Assembly (NCBI RefSeq): GCF_007827815.1
Contig: NZ_VITH01000017.1
Coordinates: forward strand, 62,001 to 126,000
Origin: Azospirillum brasilense
Lineage (GTDB): Bacteria > Pseudomonadota > Alphaproteobacteria > Azospirillales > Azospirillaceae
Reading direction: 5' to 3'
Length of the DNA: 64,000 bases
Part shown: one piece after another, positions 8,373 to 18,244 of the stretch
Numbering within the stretch: position 1 is the first letter of the stretch
Layout: each line of letters opens with the position of its first letter
Notes under the pieces: model-generated
Database searches by the model: none
Told to the model about the DNA's origin: nothing
Seen by the model: only the letters and a program-made list of their open reading frames with translations
Position numbers and translations under genes: made by a program

Positions 8373-8987
8373 ATGTCCAGAACGCCGCTGCCCTACAGCG
8401 CGGGCGATATTTCCGCTCTTGCGCGCTCGCTGCGCGCGCAACTTGCCAACCGGACCGAGCCGCCAGGCCATGTCGAATGGCTCAACATGCTGGCCAAGGC
8501 CGTCGGCTGCCGGAACTTCCAGCATTTCCGGGTCCAGGCCCAAACACAGACACAGACACAGATCCAGCCCCAGGCCCAGACGGTGGAGCAATTCACGGCG
8601 CAGGACCCTCCCGGCGTGGTGGTGGACGCGCCGCCACCGGTCGATCCGGTTCGGCTCCTGAAGGTGGCCCGCTGCTTCGACGCCGCCGGCGCCCTGCTGC
8701 GCTGGCCGCCGAAGCGCAGCGAGCGCGATCTGTGCCTGTGGGTTCTGTGGTCGCGGATTGACGCCGGTCGGGCGATGGGCGAGGGCGAGGTGAACGACGT
8801 CCTGCGCGGCGCCAACCGGTTCGGCGACCATGTCCTGCTGCGCCGCGAGCTGTGCGATTTCGGCCTACTCGACCGGACGCGCGACGGGCGTGTCTACCGG
8901 CGCGTCGAGCGCCGGCCGCCGCCGGAGGCGCTCGCCATGATCCGGCGCCTGAAGGCGGCACCCGCCGCCGGAGGGGCGCCGTCCTGA
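8373..8987 (+). CDS. DUF2087 domain-containing protein
   Basis: Protein of 204 aa with unknown biochemical function. The C-terminal half, with RSERDLCLWVLWSRI and NRFGDHVLLRRELCDFGLLDR, matches the DUF2087 pattern often found in transcriptional-regulator-like proteins. The N-terminal part contains WLNMLAKAVGCRNFQHFR, a segment reminiscent of small nucleic-acid-associated proteins, followed by a low-complexity Gln/Thr tract QAQTQTQTQIQPQAQT encoded by repeated CAGACA units. The ATG at 8373 follows GAGG at 8 nt. It stands alone between the iclR gene and the convergent racemase gene. No pathway can be assigned. Confidence 0.8.
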   Translation: MSRTPLPYSAGDISALARSLRAQLANRTEPPGHVEWLNMLAKAVGCRNFQHFRVQAQTQTQTQIQPQAQTVEQFTAQDPPGVVVDAPPPVDPVRLLKVARCFDAAGALLRWPPKRSERDLCLWVLWSRIDAGRAMGEGEVNDVLRGANRFGDHVLLRRELCDFGLLDRTRDGRVYRRVERRPPPEALAMIRRLKAAPAAGGAPS

Positions 8988-9017
8988 GGCGTCGGTCTCC
9001 GGCGGGTCGGCGGTGGC

Positions 9018-9746
9018 CTAGTCGCCCAGCGCGAAGGCCACCGCGGCGTCGGTGTGGAGCGCCGTCGTGTTGAACATTGGAAACCCCGGCCGGTCGGCCT
9101 GATCGACCAGCAGGAAGATCTCGGTGCAGCCGAGGATCACCCCCTGCGCCCCGTCGGCGGCCATCCGGTCGATGATCTCCAGATATTGGGCCTTGGACTC
9201 CGGGCGCAGGTCGCGCCGCACCAGCTCGTCGAAGATGATGCGGTCGACCGTCGCCTTGTCGGGATCGGAGGGCACCATGATCTCGACCCCGAAGCGCTCC
9301 TCGTAACGGCGGCGCAGGTCCTCGGAGAGCATCGTCGCCATCGTGCCGAGCAGTGCCACCCGCGACAGGCCGGCGGCCCGCATCGCCGCACCGGTCGGGT
9401 CGGCGATGTGGATGAAGGGGGTGGCGCGGTCGGCCATGATCGGCTCGACCACACGGTGCATGGTGTTCGACACGCACAGGATCACGTCGGCCCCGGCGCG
9501 CTCCAGCGCGTCGACCTTGCCGGACAGATAGCGCCGCGCGGCGTCCCATTCGTTCCGTCGGACGAAATGCTCGATGTTGCCGAAATTGACGCTGACGATG
9601 ACGATCTCGCCGTTGTCCCAGCCGCCGAAGCGGGCGTTCAGCCCCTCGTTCAGCAGGCGGTAATATTCGGCGGTGGCCTGGTTGCTCATGCCGCCGAGGA
9701 CGCCGATGGTCTTCTGGGGCAGGGGCCGGGCGGTGGGCGTCGTCAT
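9018..9746 (-). CDS. Aspartate/glutamate racemase family protein
   Basis: Cofactor-independent amino-acid racemase family member of 242 aa. It begins with KTIGVLGGMSNQATAEYY, the classic N-terminal phosphate/carboxylate loop. The second catalytic cysteine is present as Cys207 in ILGCTEI. At the first catalytic position, the residue just before NTMH, there is Ser93 in CVSNTMH instead of cysteine. From memory, E. coli YgeA has Thr at this place and acts on L-Asp/L-Glu, so this enzyme may be of that one-cysteine type. The ATG at 9746 follows AGGA at 7 nt. It is monocistronic, on the opposite strand to the DUF2087 gene. The true substrate is not known. Confidence 0.88.
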   Translation of the reverse strand: MTTPTARPLPQKTIGVLGGMSNQATAEYYRLLNEGLNARFGGWDNGEIVIVSVNFGNIEHFVRRNEWDAARRYLSGKVDALERAGADVILCVSNTMHRVVEPIMADRATPFIHIADPTGAAMRAAGLSRVALLGTMATMLSEDLRRRYEERFGVEIMVPSDPDKATVDRIIFDELVRRDLRPESKAQYLEIIDRMAADGAQGVILGCTEIFLLVDQADRPGFPMFNTTALHTDAAVAFALGD

Positions 9747-9807
9747 GTCGTGATCCTGTCGGTTGGGCCGCGGATGATAGAGCGGCCGCAGCGGAATCGC
9801 CAACCCT

Positions 9808-11256
9808 TCAGGCCTTTTCCACGGTCCGCCCCTCCTGGGTGAACAGGTAGGGGACGAAGCTGCGGTGGTGCTCGTCCACCGAGAGCTGGCTGCCGATGGG
9901 CGGGAAGGCGCGCTGCTGGCAGTCGGTGCGCTCGCAGATTCGGCAGTTCACGCCGATCGGCACGGCGGCGGCCTCGTTGGAGGTGTCGATGCCGGCGGCG
10001 TAGACGATCTCGTTGGCGTGGGTCGCCTCGCAGCCGAGCCCGACGGCGAACTGGCGCGACGGCTTCAGATAGGCGCCGCCGCGCTTGGTCACCGTGCGGG
10101 CGATACCGATGTAGGTGGTGCGGTCGGGCATGGTGGCGAACTGCACCAGGATCTTGCCGGGCTGGGCGAAGGCCTCGTGCACGTTCCACAGCGGGCAGGC
10201 GCCGCCGAAGCGCGCGAAGTGGAAGCGCGTCGCCGAATGGCGCTTGGTGATGTTGCCGGCCATGTCCACCCGCACGAAGTAGAAGGGCAGGCCGCGCGCC
10301 CCCGGCCGCTGCAGGGTGGACAGCCGGTGGCAGACCTGCTCGAAGCTGGCGCCGAAGCGGCTCTGCAACTGCTCGACGTCGTGGCGCAGCGCGCGGGCCT
10401 GGGCGGCGAAGGCGCGGTAGGGCAGGACCAGCGCCCCCGCGAAATAGTTGGCGAGCCCGACGCGGCAGATCGACCGCGCGTCCTCGCTGGAGAATTTCGC
10501 CTGGGCGACGCGCTCCTCGATCACGTCGCCGAAGCCCAGCAGGGCGATCTGGTGCGCCATGTGGAAGGCGCGGCTGGGGCCGTTCAGCAAGGCGGACAGG
10601 CGCAGCGTGCCGGTGCTGCCGTCGTAGCTGCGCATGGCCGTCTCGCCATCGTCGGCGACGATCTTCACACGGACGTCGTGCCGCCGCTTCAGATAGGCGG
10701 CCAGCTCGTTCAGCAGGGCGCCGGAGTGGATCTTCTCCGTGTTCCACAGATTTTCCGCCGCCTCGTCCAGCGGGCCGATGTAGTTGTTGCAGTAGTGGAA
10801 ATAGTCGCGGACCTCCTCGTAGGGGAACTGTGGCCCGGCGAAGGCGTCGCTCGGTTCCTGGTTGGACAGGCTGTCGGCCAGCGACTGCACCCGCTCGTGA
10901 AGCTTCTGGTAGGCCTGGTGCAGGCTCAGCACGCGGCGGGCCAGTTCCGGGCTTGAGCCGACGGCGCTGCGCAGCTCCGCGTTGGTCAGCGGCGCCCCGG
11001 CGAACAGCGGGTCGGCCAGGGCCTCGCGCAGGTCGGCGACGAGACGGCTGTCCTCGTCCTCGACGAAGTTGGACAGGTCCACCTCGAACACGGCGGAGAT
11101 CTTCAGCAGCACCGGCAGGGTCAGCGGACGCTGGTTGTTCTCGATCTGGTTCAGGTAGCTCGGCGACAGGTCCAGCGTCTTGGCCAGCGCCGCCTGGGTC
11201 AGCCCGCGCTGTTCGCGCAGGCGGCGGAGCTTGTAGCCGAGGAAGAGCTTCTGCAT
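9808..11256 (-). CDS. pccR: ScfR/PccR-type short-chain fatty acyl-CoA transcriptional regulator (XRE family)
   Basis: Regulator of 482 aa. The N-terminal XRE helix-turn-helix reads LRRLREQRGLTQAALAKTL (residues about 10-28) and LSPSYLNQIENNQRPL. A central IrrE-like peptidase-related domain and a C-terminal cysteine-containing domain with NCRICERTDCQQR follow. This is the layout of the ScfR family (PccR, RamB, MccR), which senses acyl-CoAs and activates short-chain acyl-CoA assimilation genes. The start at 11256 gives the family's normal N-terminus; the frame is open further upstream, but that is antisense to pccB. It is divergent from pccB-pccA with TTTGCAAA-like sites between, which strongly suggests control of propionyl-CoA carboxylation. 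Confidence 0.88.
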   Translation of the reverse strand: MQKLFLGYKLRRLREQRGLTQAALAKTLDLSPSYLNQIENNQRPLTLPVLLKISAVFEVDLSNFVEDEDSRLVADLREALADPLFAGAPLTNAELRSAVGSSPELARRVLSLHQAYQKLHERVQSLADSLSNQEPSDAFAGPQFPYEEVRDYFHYCNNYIGPLDEAAENLWNTEKIHSGALLNELAAYLKRRHDVRVKIVADDGETAMRSYDGSTGTLRLSALLNGPSRAFHMAHQIALLGFGDVIEERVAQAKFSSEDARSICRVGLANYFAGALVLPYRAFAAQARALRHDVEQLQSRFGASFEQVCHRLSTLQRPGARGLPFYFVRVDMAGNITKRHSATRFHFARFGGACPLWNVHEAFAQPGKILVQFATMPDRTTYIGIARTVTKRGGAYLKPSRQFAVGLGCEATHANEIVYAAGIDTSNEAAAVPIGVNCRICERTDCQQRAFPPIGSQLSVDEHHRSFVPYLFTQEGRTVEKA

Positions 11257-11295
11257 GGACCCGCCTATCACCCGAAGATTATGCCGAAGTGCATA

Positions 11296-11385
11296 TTTGC
11301 AATCTTGGCAAACCGCGCGCTGCGTTTGCAAAGATGTTCGCAACTTCGCACATTTTTCCCGCCCGGCCAATTGCCCTGTTGCAAA
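11296..11385. promoter_or_regulatory. Cluster of TTTGCAAA-like sites between pccR and pccB
   Basis: The 219-bp divergent spacer holds an inverted repeat TTTGC-N7-GCAAA (11296-11312), a perfect palindrome TTTGCAAA (11325-11332), and a third partial site TTGCAAA (11379-11385). TTCGCA-type variants lie between them. TTTGCAAA is, from memory, the element recognised by PccR/RamB-type ScfR regulators. Their placement suggests activation of pccB and autoregulation. Confidence 0.75.
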
Positions 11386-11475
11386 TCTTGTGAATAATCC
11401 AGGCGTTCCGGTGAGGGGACCGCAGCCACAAGGTTCGCAAGGTCCTCCGCCGCTCGCCAAAGTGGGAAACGCCTG

Positions 11476-13008
<1,533 letters not shown>

Positions 13009-13022
13009 AGGCGCGCCGCCCC

Positions 13023-15032
13023 ATGACGACCCTGTTCTCAAAGATCCTGATCGCGAACCGCGGCGAGATCGCCTGCCGCGTCATCCGCACGGCGCGCCGC
13101 CTGGGCATCAAGACGGTCGCCGTCTATTCGGACGCCGACAAGAACGCCCTGCACGTCGAGATGGCCGACGAGGCCGTCCACATCGGCGCCGCCCCCTCGG
13201 CGCAGAGCTACCTGCTGATCGACCGCATCGTCGACGCCTGCAAGAAGACCGGCGCCCAGGCCGTCCATCCCGGCTACGGCTTCCTGTCGGAGAAGCGCGA
13301 GTTCCAGGAGGCGCTGGCAGCATCCGGCATCGCCTTCATCGGCCCGGACGCCCACGCCATCCAGGCGATGGGCGACAAGATCGAGTCCAAGAAGCTGGCC
13401 AAGGCGGCGGGCGTCAGCACGGTGCCCGGCTATCTGGGCGTCATCGCCGATGACAGCGAGGCGGTGACCATCGCCCGCGACATCGGCTACCCGGTGATGA
13501 TCAAGGCGTCGGCCGGCGGCGGCGGCAAGGGCATGCGCGTGGCCTGGAACGACGAGGAGGCCCGCGAAGGCTTCCGCTCGGCCCAGAACGAGGCGCGTTC
13601 CTCCTTCGCCGACGACCGCGTCTTTGTCGAGAAGTACATCCAGCAGCCGCGCCACATCGAGATCCAGGTGCTGGCGGACGGGCAAGGCACCGCGCTCTAT
13701 CTGGGCGAGCGCGAATGCTCGATCCAGCGCCGCCACCAGAAGGTCATCGAGGAGGCGCCGTCGCCCTTCCTCGACGCCGCGACCCGCAAGGCGATGGGCG
13801 AGCAGGCCGTGGCGCTGGCCCGCGCCGTGGACTACAAGTCCGCCGGCACGGTCGAGTTCATCGTCGACGCCGAGCGCAACTTCTACTTCCTGGAGATGAA
13901 CACCCGTCTCCAGGTGGAGCATCCGGTCACCGAGCTGGTCACCGGCCTCGACCTCGTCGAGCTGATGATCCGCGTCGCGGCGGGCGAGAAGCTGACGCTG
14001 CGCCAGGACGACATCAAGCTGCACGGCTGGGCCATCGAGTCCCGCGTCTACGCCGAGGACCCCTTCCGCAATTTCCTGCCCTCGACCGGCCGGCTGACCC
14101 ACTACCGTCCGCCGTCGGAGGACCCGCATGTCCGCGTCGATACCGGCGTCTACGAGGGCGGCGAGATTTCCATGTACTACGACCCCATGATCGCCAAGCT
14201 GTGCAGCTGGGGGTCGACGCGCGACGCCGCCATCGCCCGCATGCGCGAGGCGTTGGACCAGTATTACATCCGCGGCGTCAGCCACAACATCCCGTTCCTC
14301 GCCTCGCTGATGGCCAACCAGCGCTTCGTCGACGGCCGGTTGACCACCAACTTCATCGCCGAGGAATACCCGACCGGCTTCCACGCCTCCGACCTGCCGC
14401 CGGACGACCCGGCGGTCCTGATCGCCGTCGCCGCGGTGATCCACCGCTGCCTGAACGACCGCGACATCCAGATCAGCGGCAAGATGCCGGGCAACAAGGT
14501 CCGGGTGCGCGACGACTGGGTCGTCGTGATGGACGGCGCGCAGCACCCGGTCCATGTCCGCCCGACGGACGGCAGCCCGCAGCGCATCGGCTACACCGTC
14601 GATTTCGAGGGCATGCACCATGTGGTGTGGAGCGACTGGATGCTCGGCCAGCCGCTGTTCCGCGGCACGGTGAACGGCGCGCATGTCTGCGTCCAGGTGG
14701 ACCGCGTCGGCGTCGGCTACCGCCTGTCGCACTCCGGCAGCCAGGCGCTGGTCAAGGTGCTGACCCCGAACGCGGCGCGGCTCGACGCGCTGATGCCGGT
14801 GAAGGCACCGCCGGACATGTCGAAGTTCCTGCTGTCGCCGATGCCCGGCCTGCTCGTCTCGGTCGCCGTGACCGAGGGGCAGGAGGTCAAGGCCGGCGAG
14901 GTGCTGGCCGTGGTCGAGGCGATGAAGATGGAAAACATCCTGCGCGCGGCGCAGGATGGCACGGTGTCCAAGGTGCACGCGACGCCCGGCTCCAGCCTGG
15001 CGGTCGATCAGAAGATCCTGGAGTTCGCGTGA
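13023..15032 (+). CDS. pccA: Propionyl-CoA carboxylase alpha subunit (biotin carboxylase and biotin carrier)
   Basis: ATP-dependent biotin carboxylase/BCCP subunit of 669 aa. It starts with SKILIANRGEIACRVIRTA, carries the ATP-grasp glycine loop IKASAGGGGKGMR and the LEMNTRLQVEHPVTE active-site segment. It ends with a biotinyl domain whose acceptor lysine is Lys635 in VEAMKMENIL. The PCC-type BT domain occupies roughly residues 470-590. It is in one operon with pccB and bioY, 14 bp and about 40 bp away. Together the two subunits form the dodecameric carboxylase that feeds methylmalonyl-CoA to the mutase encoded downstream. Confidence 0.96.
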   Translation: MTTLFSKILIANRGEIACRVIRTARRLGIKTVAVYSDADKNALHVEMADEAVHIGAAPSAQSYLLIDRIVDACKKTGAQAVHPGYGFLSEKREFQEALAASGIAFIGPDAHAIQAMGDKIESKKLAKAAGVSTVPGYLGVIADDSEAVTIARDIGYPVMIKASAGGGGKGMRVAWNDEEAREGFRSAQNEARSSFADDRVFVEKYIQQPRHIEIQVLADGQGTALYLGERECSIQRRHQKVIEEAPSPFLDAATRKAMGEQAVALARAVDYKSAGTVEFIVDAERNFYFLEMNTRLQVEHPVTELVTGLDLVELMIRVAAGEKLTLRQDDIKLHGWAIESRVYAEDPFRNFLPSTGRLTHYRPPSEDPHVRVDTGVYEGGEISMYYDPMIAKLCSWGSTRDAAIARMREALDQYYIRGVSHNIPFLASLMANQRFVDGRLTTNFIAEEYPTGFHASDLPPDDPAVLIAVAAVIHRCLNDRDIQISGKMPGNKVRVRDDWVVVMDGAQHPVHVRPTDGSPQRIGYTVDFEGMHHVVWSDWMLGQPLFRGTVNGAHVCVQVDRVGVGYRLSHSGSQALVKVLTPNAARLDALMPVKAPPDMSKFLLSPMPGLLVSVAVTEGQEVKAGEVLAVVEAMKMENILRAAQDGTVSKVHATPGSSLAVDQKILEFA

Positions 15033-15070
15033 GCCAAGCGGGCTCCGACATATAGGGAAAGGTAAGGACG

Positions 15071-15664
15071 ATGGCTTTCGCAAACACGCTTTCGCAGCGT
15101 GCCGCTTCGCTTCTCGAGACGGTCGCCCCGCGGGGCGGCCTGCTCACCGCCGCCACCGCGGCGGTTCTGGGCAGCCTGCTCCTGGCCGCCTCGGCCAAGG
15201 TCCAGGTGCCCTTCTGGCCGGTGCCGATGACGATGCAGAGCATGGTCGTCATCCTGCTCGGCATGGCCTACGGCAGCCGGCTCGCCACGGCGACGGTCCT
15301 GCTGTACCTGCTGGAAGGCCTCGCCGGTCTGCCGGTCTTCGCCGGTCCGGGCGCCGGCCCGGCCTACATGGCCGGCCCGACCGCCGGCTACCTGCTGGGC
15401 TTCGTCCTGGCCGCCGGCGTCACCGGCTGGCTGGCCGAGCGCGGCTGGGACCGCAGCCCGCTCAAGGCCGTCGGCGCCCTGGCGATCGGCCATGCCCTGC
15501 TGTTCGTCCCGGGCGTGGCCTGGATGGCCGTCCTGTTCGGCGGCGAGAAGGCCGTCGCGCTGGGCCTGACGCCGTTCCTGGCCGCCACGGTCCTGAAGAC
15601 CGCGCTGGGTGCCGCGATCATGCAGGCCGCCTGGAAGGTCGTCGCCCGCCGGTCGCAGGGCTGA
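15071..15664 (+). CDS. bioY: Biotin transporter BioY (ECF S-component)
   Basis: Integral membrane biotin-binding protein of 197 aa with about six hydrophobic segments. The motif KVQVPFWPVPMTMQS and the following GLAGLPVFAG...GPTAGYLLGF pattern are BioY hallmarks. A ribosome binding site, AAGGACG, stands just before the ATG. No ECF ATPase or T-component is nearby, so it either works alone, as reported for some BioY proteins, or with components encoded elsewhere. Its position 38 bp after pccA suggests that biotin uptake is raised together with demand for the biotin-dependent carboxylase. Confidence 0.92.
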   Translation: MAFANTLSQRAASLLETVAPRGGLLTAATAAVLGSLLLAASAKVQVPFWPVPMTMQSMVVILLGMAYGSRLATATVLLYLLEGLAGLPVFAGPGAGPAYMAGPTAGYLLGFVLAAGVTGWLAERGWDRSPLKAVGALAIGHALLFVPGVAWMAVLFGGEKAVALGLTPFLAATVLKTALGAAIMQAAWKVVARRSQG

Positions 15665-15680
15665 GGGTAGGGGGGATTTT

Positions 15681-15767
15681 GCCCCCTCCCTAACCCACCC
15701 CCGCCTTTGGCGAGGGAGGGGACTTATCTCCCTCTCCCGCGAAGCGGGGGAGGGCCGGGGAGGGGGC
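15681..15767. repeat. GC-rich palindromic intergenic repeat, type A copy 1
   Basis: Begins GCCCCCTCCCTAACCC and ends with the near-complement GCCGGGGAGGGGGC, with an inner hairpin CTCTCCCGCGAAGCGGGGGAG. It lies between bioY and the mutase gene. Two related copies occur at 35101 and 39878. It can fold into a strong stem in RNA and may terminate or attenuate transcription. Confidence 0.8.
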
Positions 15768-15835
15768 AAGCGCCCACCCATTCATTGATCGTTTCAAATC
15801 ATTCGAACCAAGAAGCCGTGTCGAGGAGACGTCCC

Positions 15836-17989
15836 ATGAGCGAGTTCCCGAAGAAGACCCAGGCCGACTGGCAGACCCTGGCCACCAAGGACCTGGGCGC
15901 CAACGGGACGCTCGACGACCTCGTCTGGAAGACTCCGGAGGGGCTGGACGTCAAGGCCCTCTACACCGCCGACGATCTGGAGGGGCTGGAGCTGGACAGC
16001 CTGCCCGGCTTCCCGCCCTTCACCCGCGGCCCGCGCGCCACGATGTACGCGGTGAAGCCCTGGACCATCCGCCAGTACGCCGGCTTCTCGACCGCCGAGG
16101 ACTCCAACGCCTTCTACAAGGCGAACCTCAAGGCCGGGCAGATGGGCCTGTCGGTGGCCTTCGACCTCGCCACCCACCGCGGCTACGACAGCGACCACCC
16201 GCGCGTGGTCGGCGACGTGGGCAAGGCCGGCGTCGCCATCGACAGCGTCGAGGACATGAAGATCCTGTTCGATGGCATCCCGCTCGACAAGATGTCGGTG
16301 TCGATGACCATGAACGGCGCGGTGCTGCCGATCCTCGCCGGCTACATCGTCGCCGCGGAGGAGCAGGGCGTCAGCCAGGACAAGCTGAGCGGGACCATCC
16401 AGAACGACATCCTCAAGGAGTTCATGGTCCGCAACACCTACATCTACCCGCCCGAACCCTCGATGCGGATCATCGCGGACATCATCGAGTACACGGCGCT
16501 GAACATGCCGAAGTTCAACTCGATCTCGATTTCCGGCTATCACATGCAGGAAGCCGGGGCGACCGCGGTGCAGGAACTGGCCTTCACCATCGCCGACGGT
16601 CTCGAATACGTCCGCGCCGCCATGTCCAAGGGGCTGCCGGTCGACAAGTTCGCGCCGCGCCTGTCCTTCTTCTTCTCCATCGGCATGAACTTCTTCATGG
16701 AGATCGCCAAGCTGCGCGCCGCGCGCCTGCTGTGGTCGACCCTGATGAAGCAGAAGTTCGACCCGAAGGACGCCCGCTCGCTGGCGCTGCGCACCCACTG
16801 CCAGACCTCCGGCGTCAGCCTGACCGAGCAGGACCCCTACAACAACGTCATCCGCACCACCATCGAGGCGATGGCCGCGGTGCTGGGCGGCACCCAGTCG
16901 CTGCACACCAACGCCTTCGACGAGGCGCTGGGCCTGCCGACCAAATTCTCCGCCCGCATCGCCCGCAACACCCAGCTCATCATCGCCGAGGAGTCGGGCG
17001 TCACCAATGTGGTCGATCCGCTGGGCGGCTCCTACTACATCGAGAATCTGACCCACAGCCTCGCCAACGCCGCGCTCGACCTCATTAACAAGGTCGAGTA
17101 TCTGGGCGGCATGACCAAGGCGGTGGACAGCGGCATGCCCAAGCTGCTGATCGAGGAGGCCGCCGCCCGCCGGCAGGCCCGCGTCGACCGCGCCGAGGAG
17201 GTGATCGTCGGCGTCAACAAGTACCGTCCGGAGAACCCCGAGATGGTCGACGTGCTGGACATCGACAACACGGCGGTCCGCGAATCCCAGATCGCCCGCC
17301 TGAACAGCGTGCGCGCCAACCGCGACGACGCCAAGTGCCGCGCCGCTCTGGAGGCGCTGACCAAGGCCGCCACGGAGAAGTCCGGCAATCTGCTCGCCCT
17401 GGCGGTCGAGGCCACCCGCGCCCGCGCCACGGTCGGCGAGATTTCCGACGCGCTGGAGAAGGCCTTCACCCGCCATGTCGCGGTCATCCGCTCGGTTTCC
17501 GGCGTCTACGGCGCCGCCTACGAAGGCGACGAGGGCTTCAAGAGGATTCAGGAGGAGGTGTCCGCCTTCGCCGCCGAGGAGGGCCGCCGCCCGCGCATCC
17601 TCGTCGTGAAGATGGGCCAGGACGGCCACGACCGCGGCGCCAAGGTGATCGCCACCAGCTTCGCCGACATCGGCTTCGACGTGGACATCGGGCCGCTGTT
17701 CCAGACCCCGGAGGAGGCCGCCCGTCAGGCGGTGGAGAACGACGTGCACGTCATCGGCGTGTCGTCCCAGGCCGCCGGCCACAAGACGCTGGTCCCGCAA
17801 CTGGTCGAGGAGCTGCGCCGCCAGGGCGCCGGCGACATCCTCGTCGTCTGCGGCGGCGTCATCCCGCCCCAGGACTACGACTATCTCTACAAGGCGGGCG
17901 CCGCCGCCATCTACGGCCCCGGCACCAACATCCCGAAGGCCGCCTCCGACATCCTGGCCATCCTGCGCAAGCAGAAGGCCGCGGCGTGA
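15836..17989 (+). CDS. scpA: Methylmalonyl-CoA mutase (single-chain, adenosylcobalamin-dependent)
   Basis: Converts (R)-methylmalonyl-CoA to succinyl-CoA, closing the propionyl-CoA route into the TCA cycle. The 717-aa protein has the N-terminal substrate barrel, with PWTIRQYAGFSTAEDSNAFY and GLSVAFDLATHRGYDSDHPR. The C-terminal cobalamin domain has the base-off motif DGHDRG at residues 596-601 (His598 ligand). The ATG at 15836 follows GAGGAG at a good distance; an earlier frame start would run through the upstream palindromic repeat. It lies downstream of pccBA-bioY in the same direction, separated by a repeat, so it may be partly independently expressed. No G-protein chaperone (MeaB) gene is in the window. 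Confidence 0.96.
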   Translation: MSEFPKKTQADWQTLATKDLGANGTLDDLVWKTPEGLDVKALYTADDLEGLELDSLPGFPPFTRGPRATMYAVKPWTIRQYAGFSTAEDSNAFYKANLKAGQMGLSVAFDLATHRGYDSDHPRVVGDVGKAGVAIDSVEDMKILFDGIPLDKMSVSMTMNGAVLPILAGYIVAAEEQGVSQDKLSGTIQNDILKEFMVRNTYIYPPEPSMRIIADIIEYTALNMPKFNSISISGYHMQEAGATAVQELAFTIADGLEYVRAAMSKGLPVDKFAPRLSFFFSIGMNFFMEIAKLRAARLLWSTLMKQKFDPKDARSLALRTHCQTSGVSLTEQDPYNNVIRTTIEAMAAVLGGTQSLHTNAFDEALGLPTKFSARIARNTQLIIAEESGVTNVVDPLGGSYYIENLTHSLANAALDLINKVEYLGGMTKAVDSGMPKLLIEEAAARRQARVDRAEEVIVGVNKYRPENPEMVDVLDIDNTAVRESQIARLNSVRANRDDAKCRAALEALTKAATEKSGNLLALAVEATRARATVGEISDALEKAFTRHVAVIRSVSGVYGAAYEGDEGFKRIQEEVSAFAAEEGRRPRILVVKMGQDGHDRGAKVIATSFADIGFDVDIGPLFQTPEEAARQAVENDVHVIGVSSQAAGHKTLVPQLVEELRRQGAGDILVVCGGVIPPQDYDYLYKAGAAAIYGPGTNIPKAASDILAILRKQKAAA

Positions 17990-18171
17990 TGACGAGCGAG
18001 GGGGTGTGGCTCTCTCGCGCTCCACAGCCAGGGGTCGTCGTGGCCCCTGGAATCCGGGATTTGACCCATGGGCAGCGGCGCTGGGCTGAGGAAAACGGCC
18101 CGGCGTTGAATGCTTATGATGAGTTCGTTGCGAAGCATGGTGTGTTCAGCGAAGGCAAGCGGCTATTCTGA
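17989..18171 (+). pseudogene. Remnant of a CcdA-family antitoxin (C-terminal fragment only)
   Basis: The last 35 codons (from about 18064) resemble the toxin-binding tail of CcdA antitoxins: WAEENGPALNAYDEFVAKHG followed by VFSEGKRLF and a stop. The N-terminal ribbon-helix-helix DNA-binding part is missing; instead the frame runs back into the mutase stop codon (overlap ATGA at 17989). Codons such as AAT, GCT, TAT, GAT and GTT are more AT-rich than in neighbouring genes, which suggests acquired DNA. No CcdB toxin gene follows. A hairpin CCAGGGG...CCCCTGG at 18028-18050 lies inside and may be the mutase terminator. A functional 60-aa protein is possible but unlikely. Confidence 0.6.
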
Positions 18172-18244
18172 ACGGCCTTGCCGTCTTTTCCCGTTCAGTG
18201 GGGAAAGGGGGTAGAGCGGAGGCTCGTAGCGAAAGTTTCTTCCT

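Noticed and set aside
8535..8580. CAGACA tandem units, considered as a CRISPR or satellite
   Set aside because: The units are short, in frame, and encode a Gln/Thr tract of the DUF2087 protein. There are no spacers.
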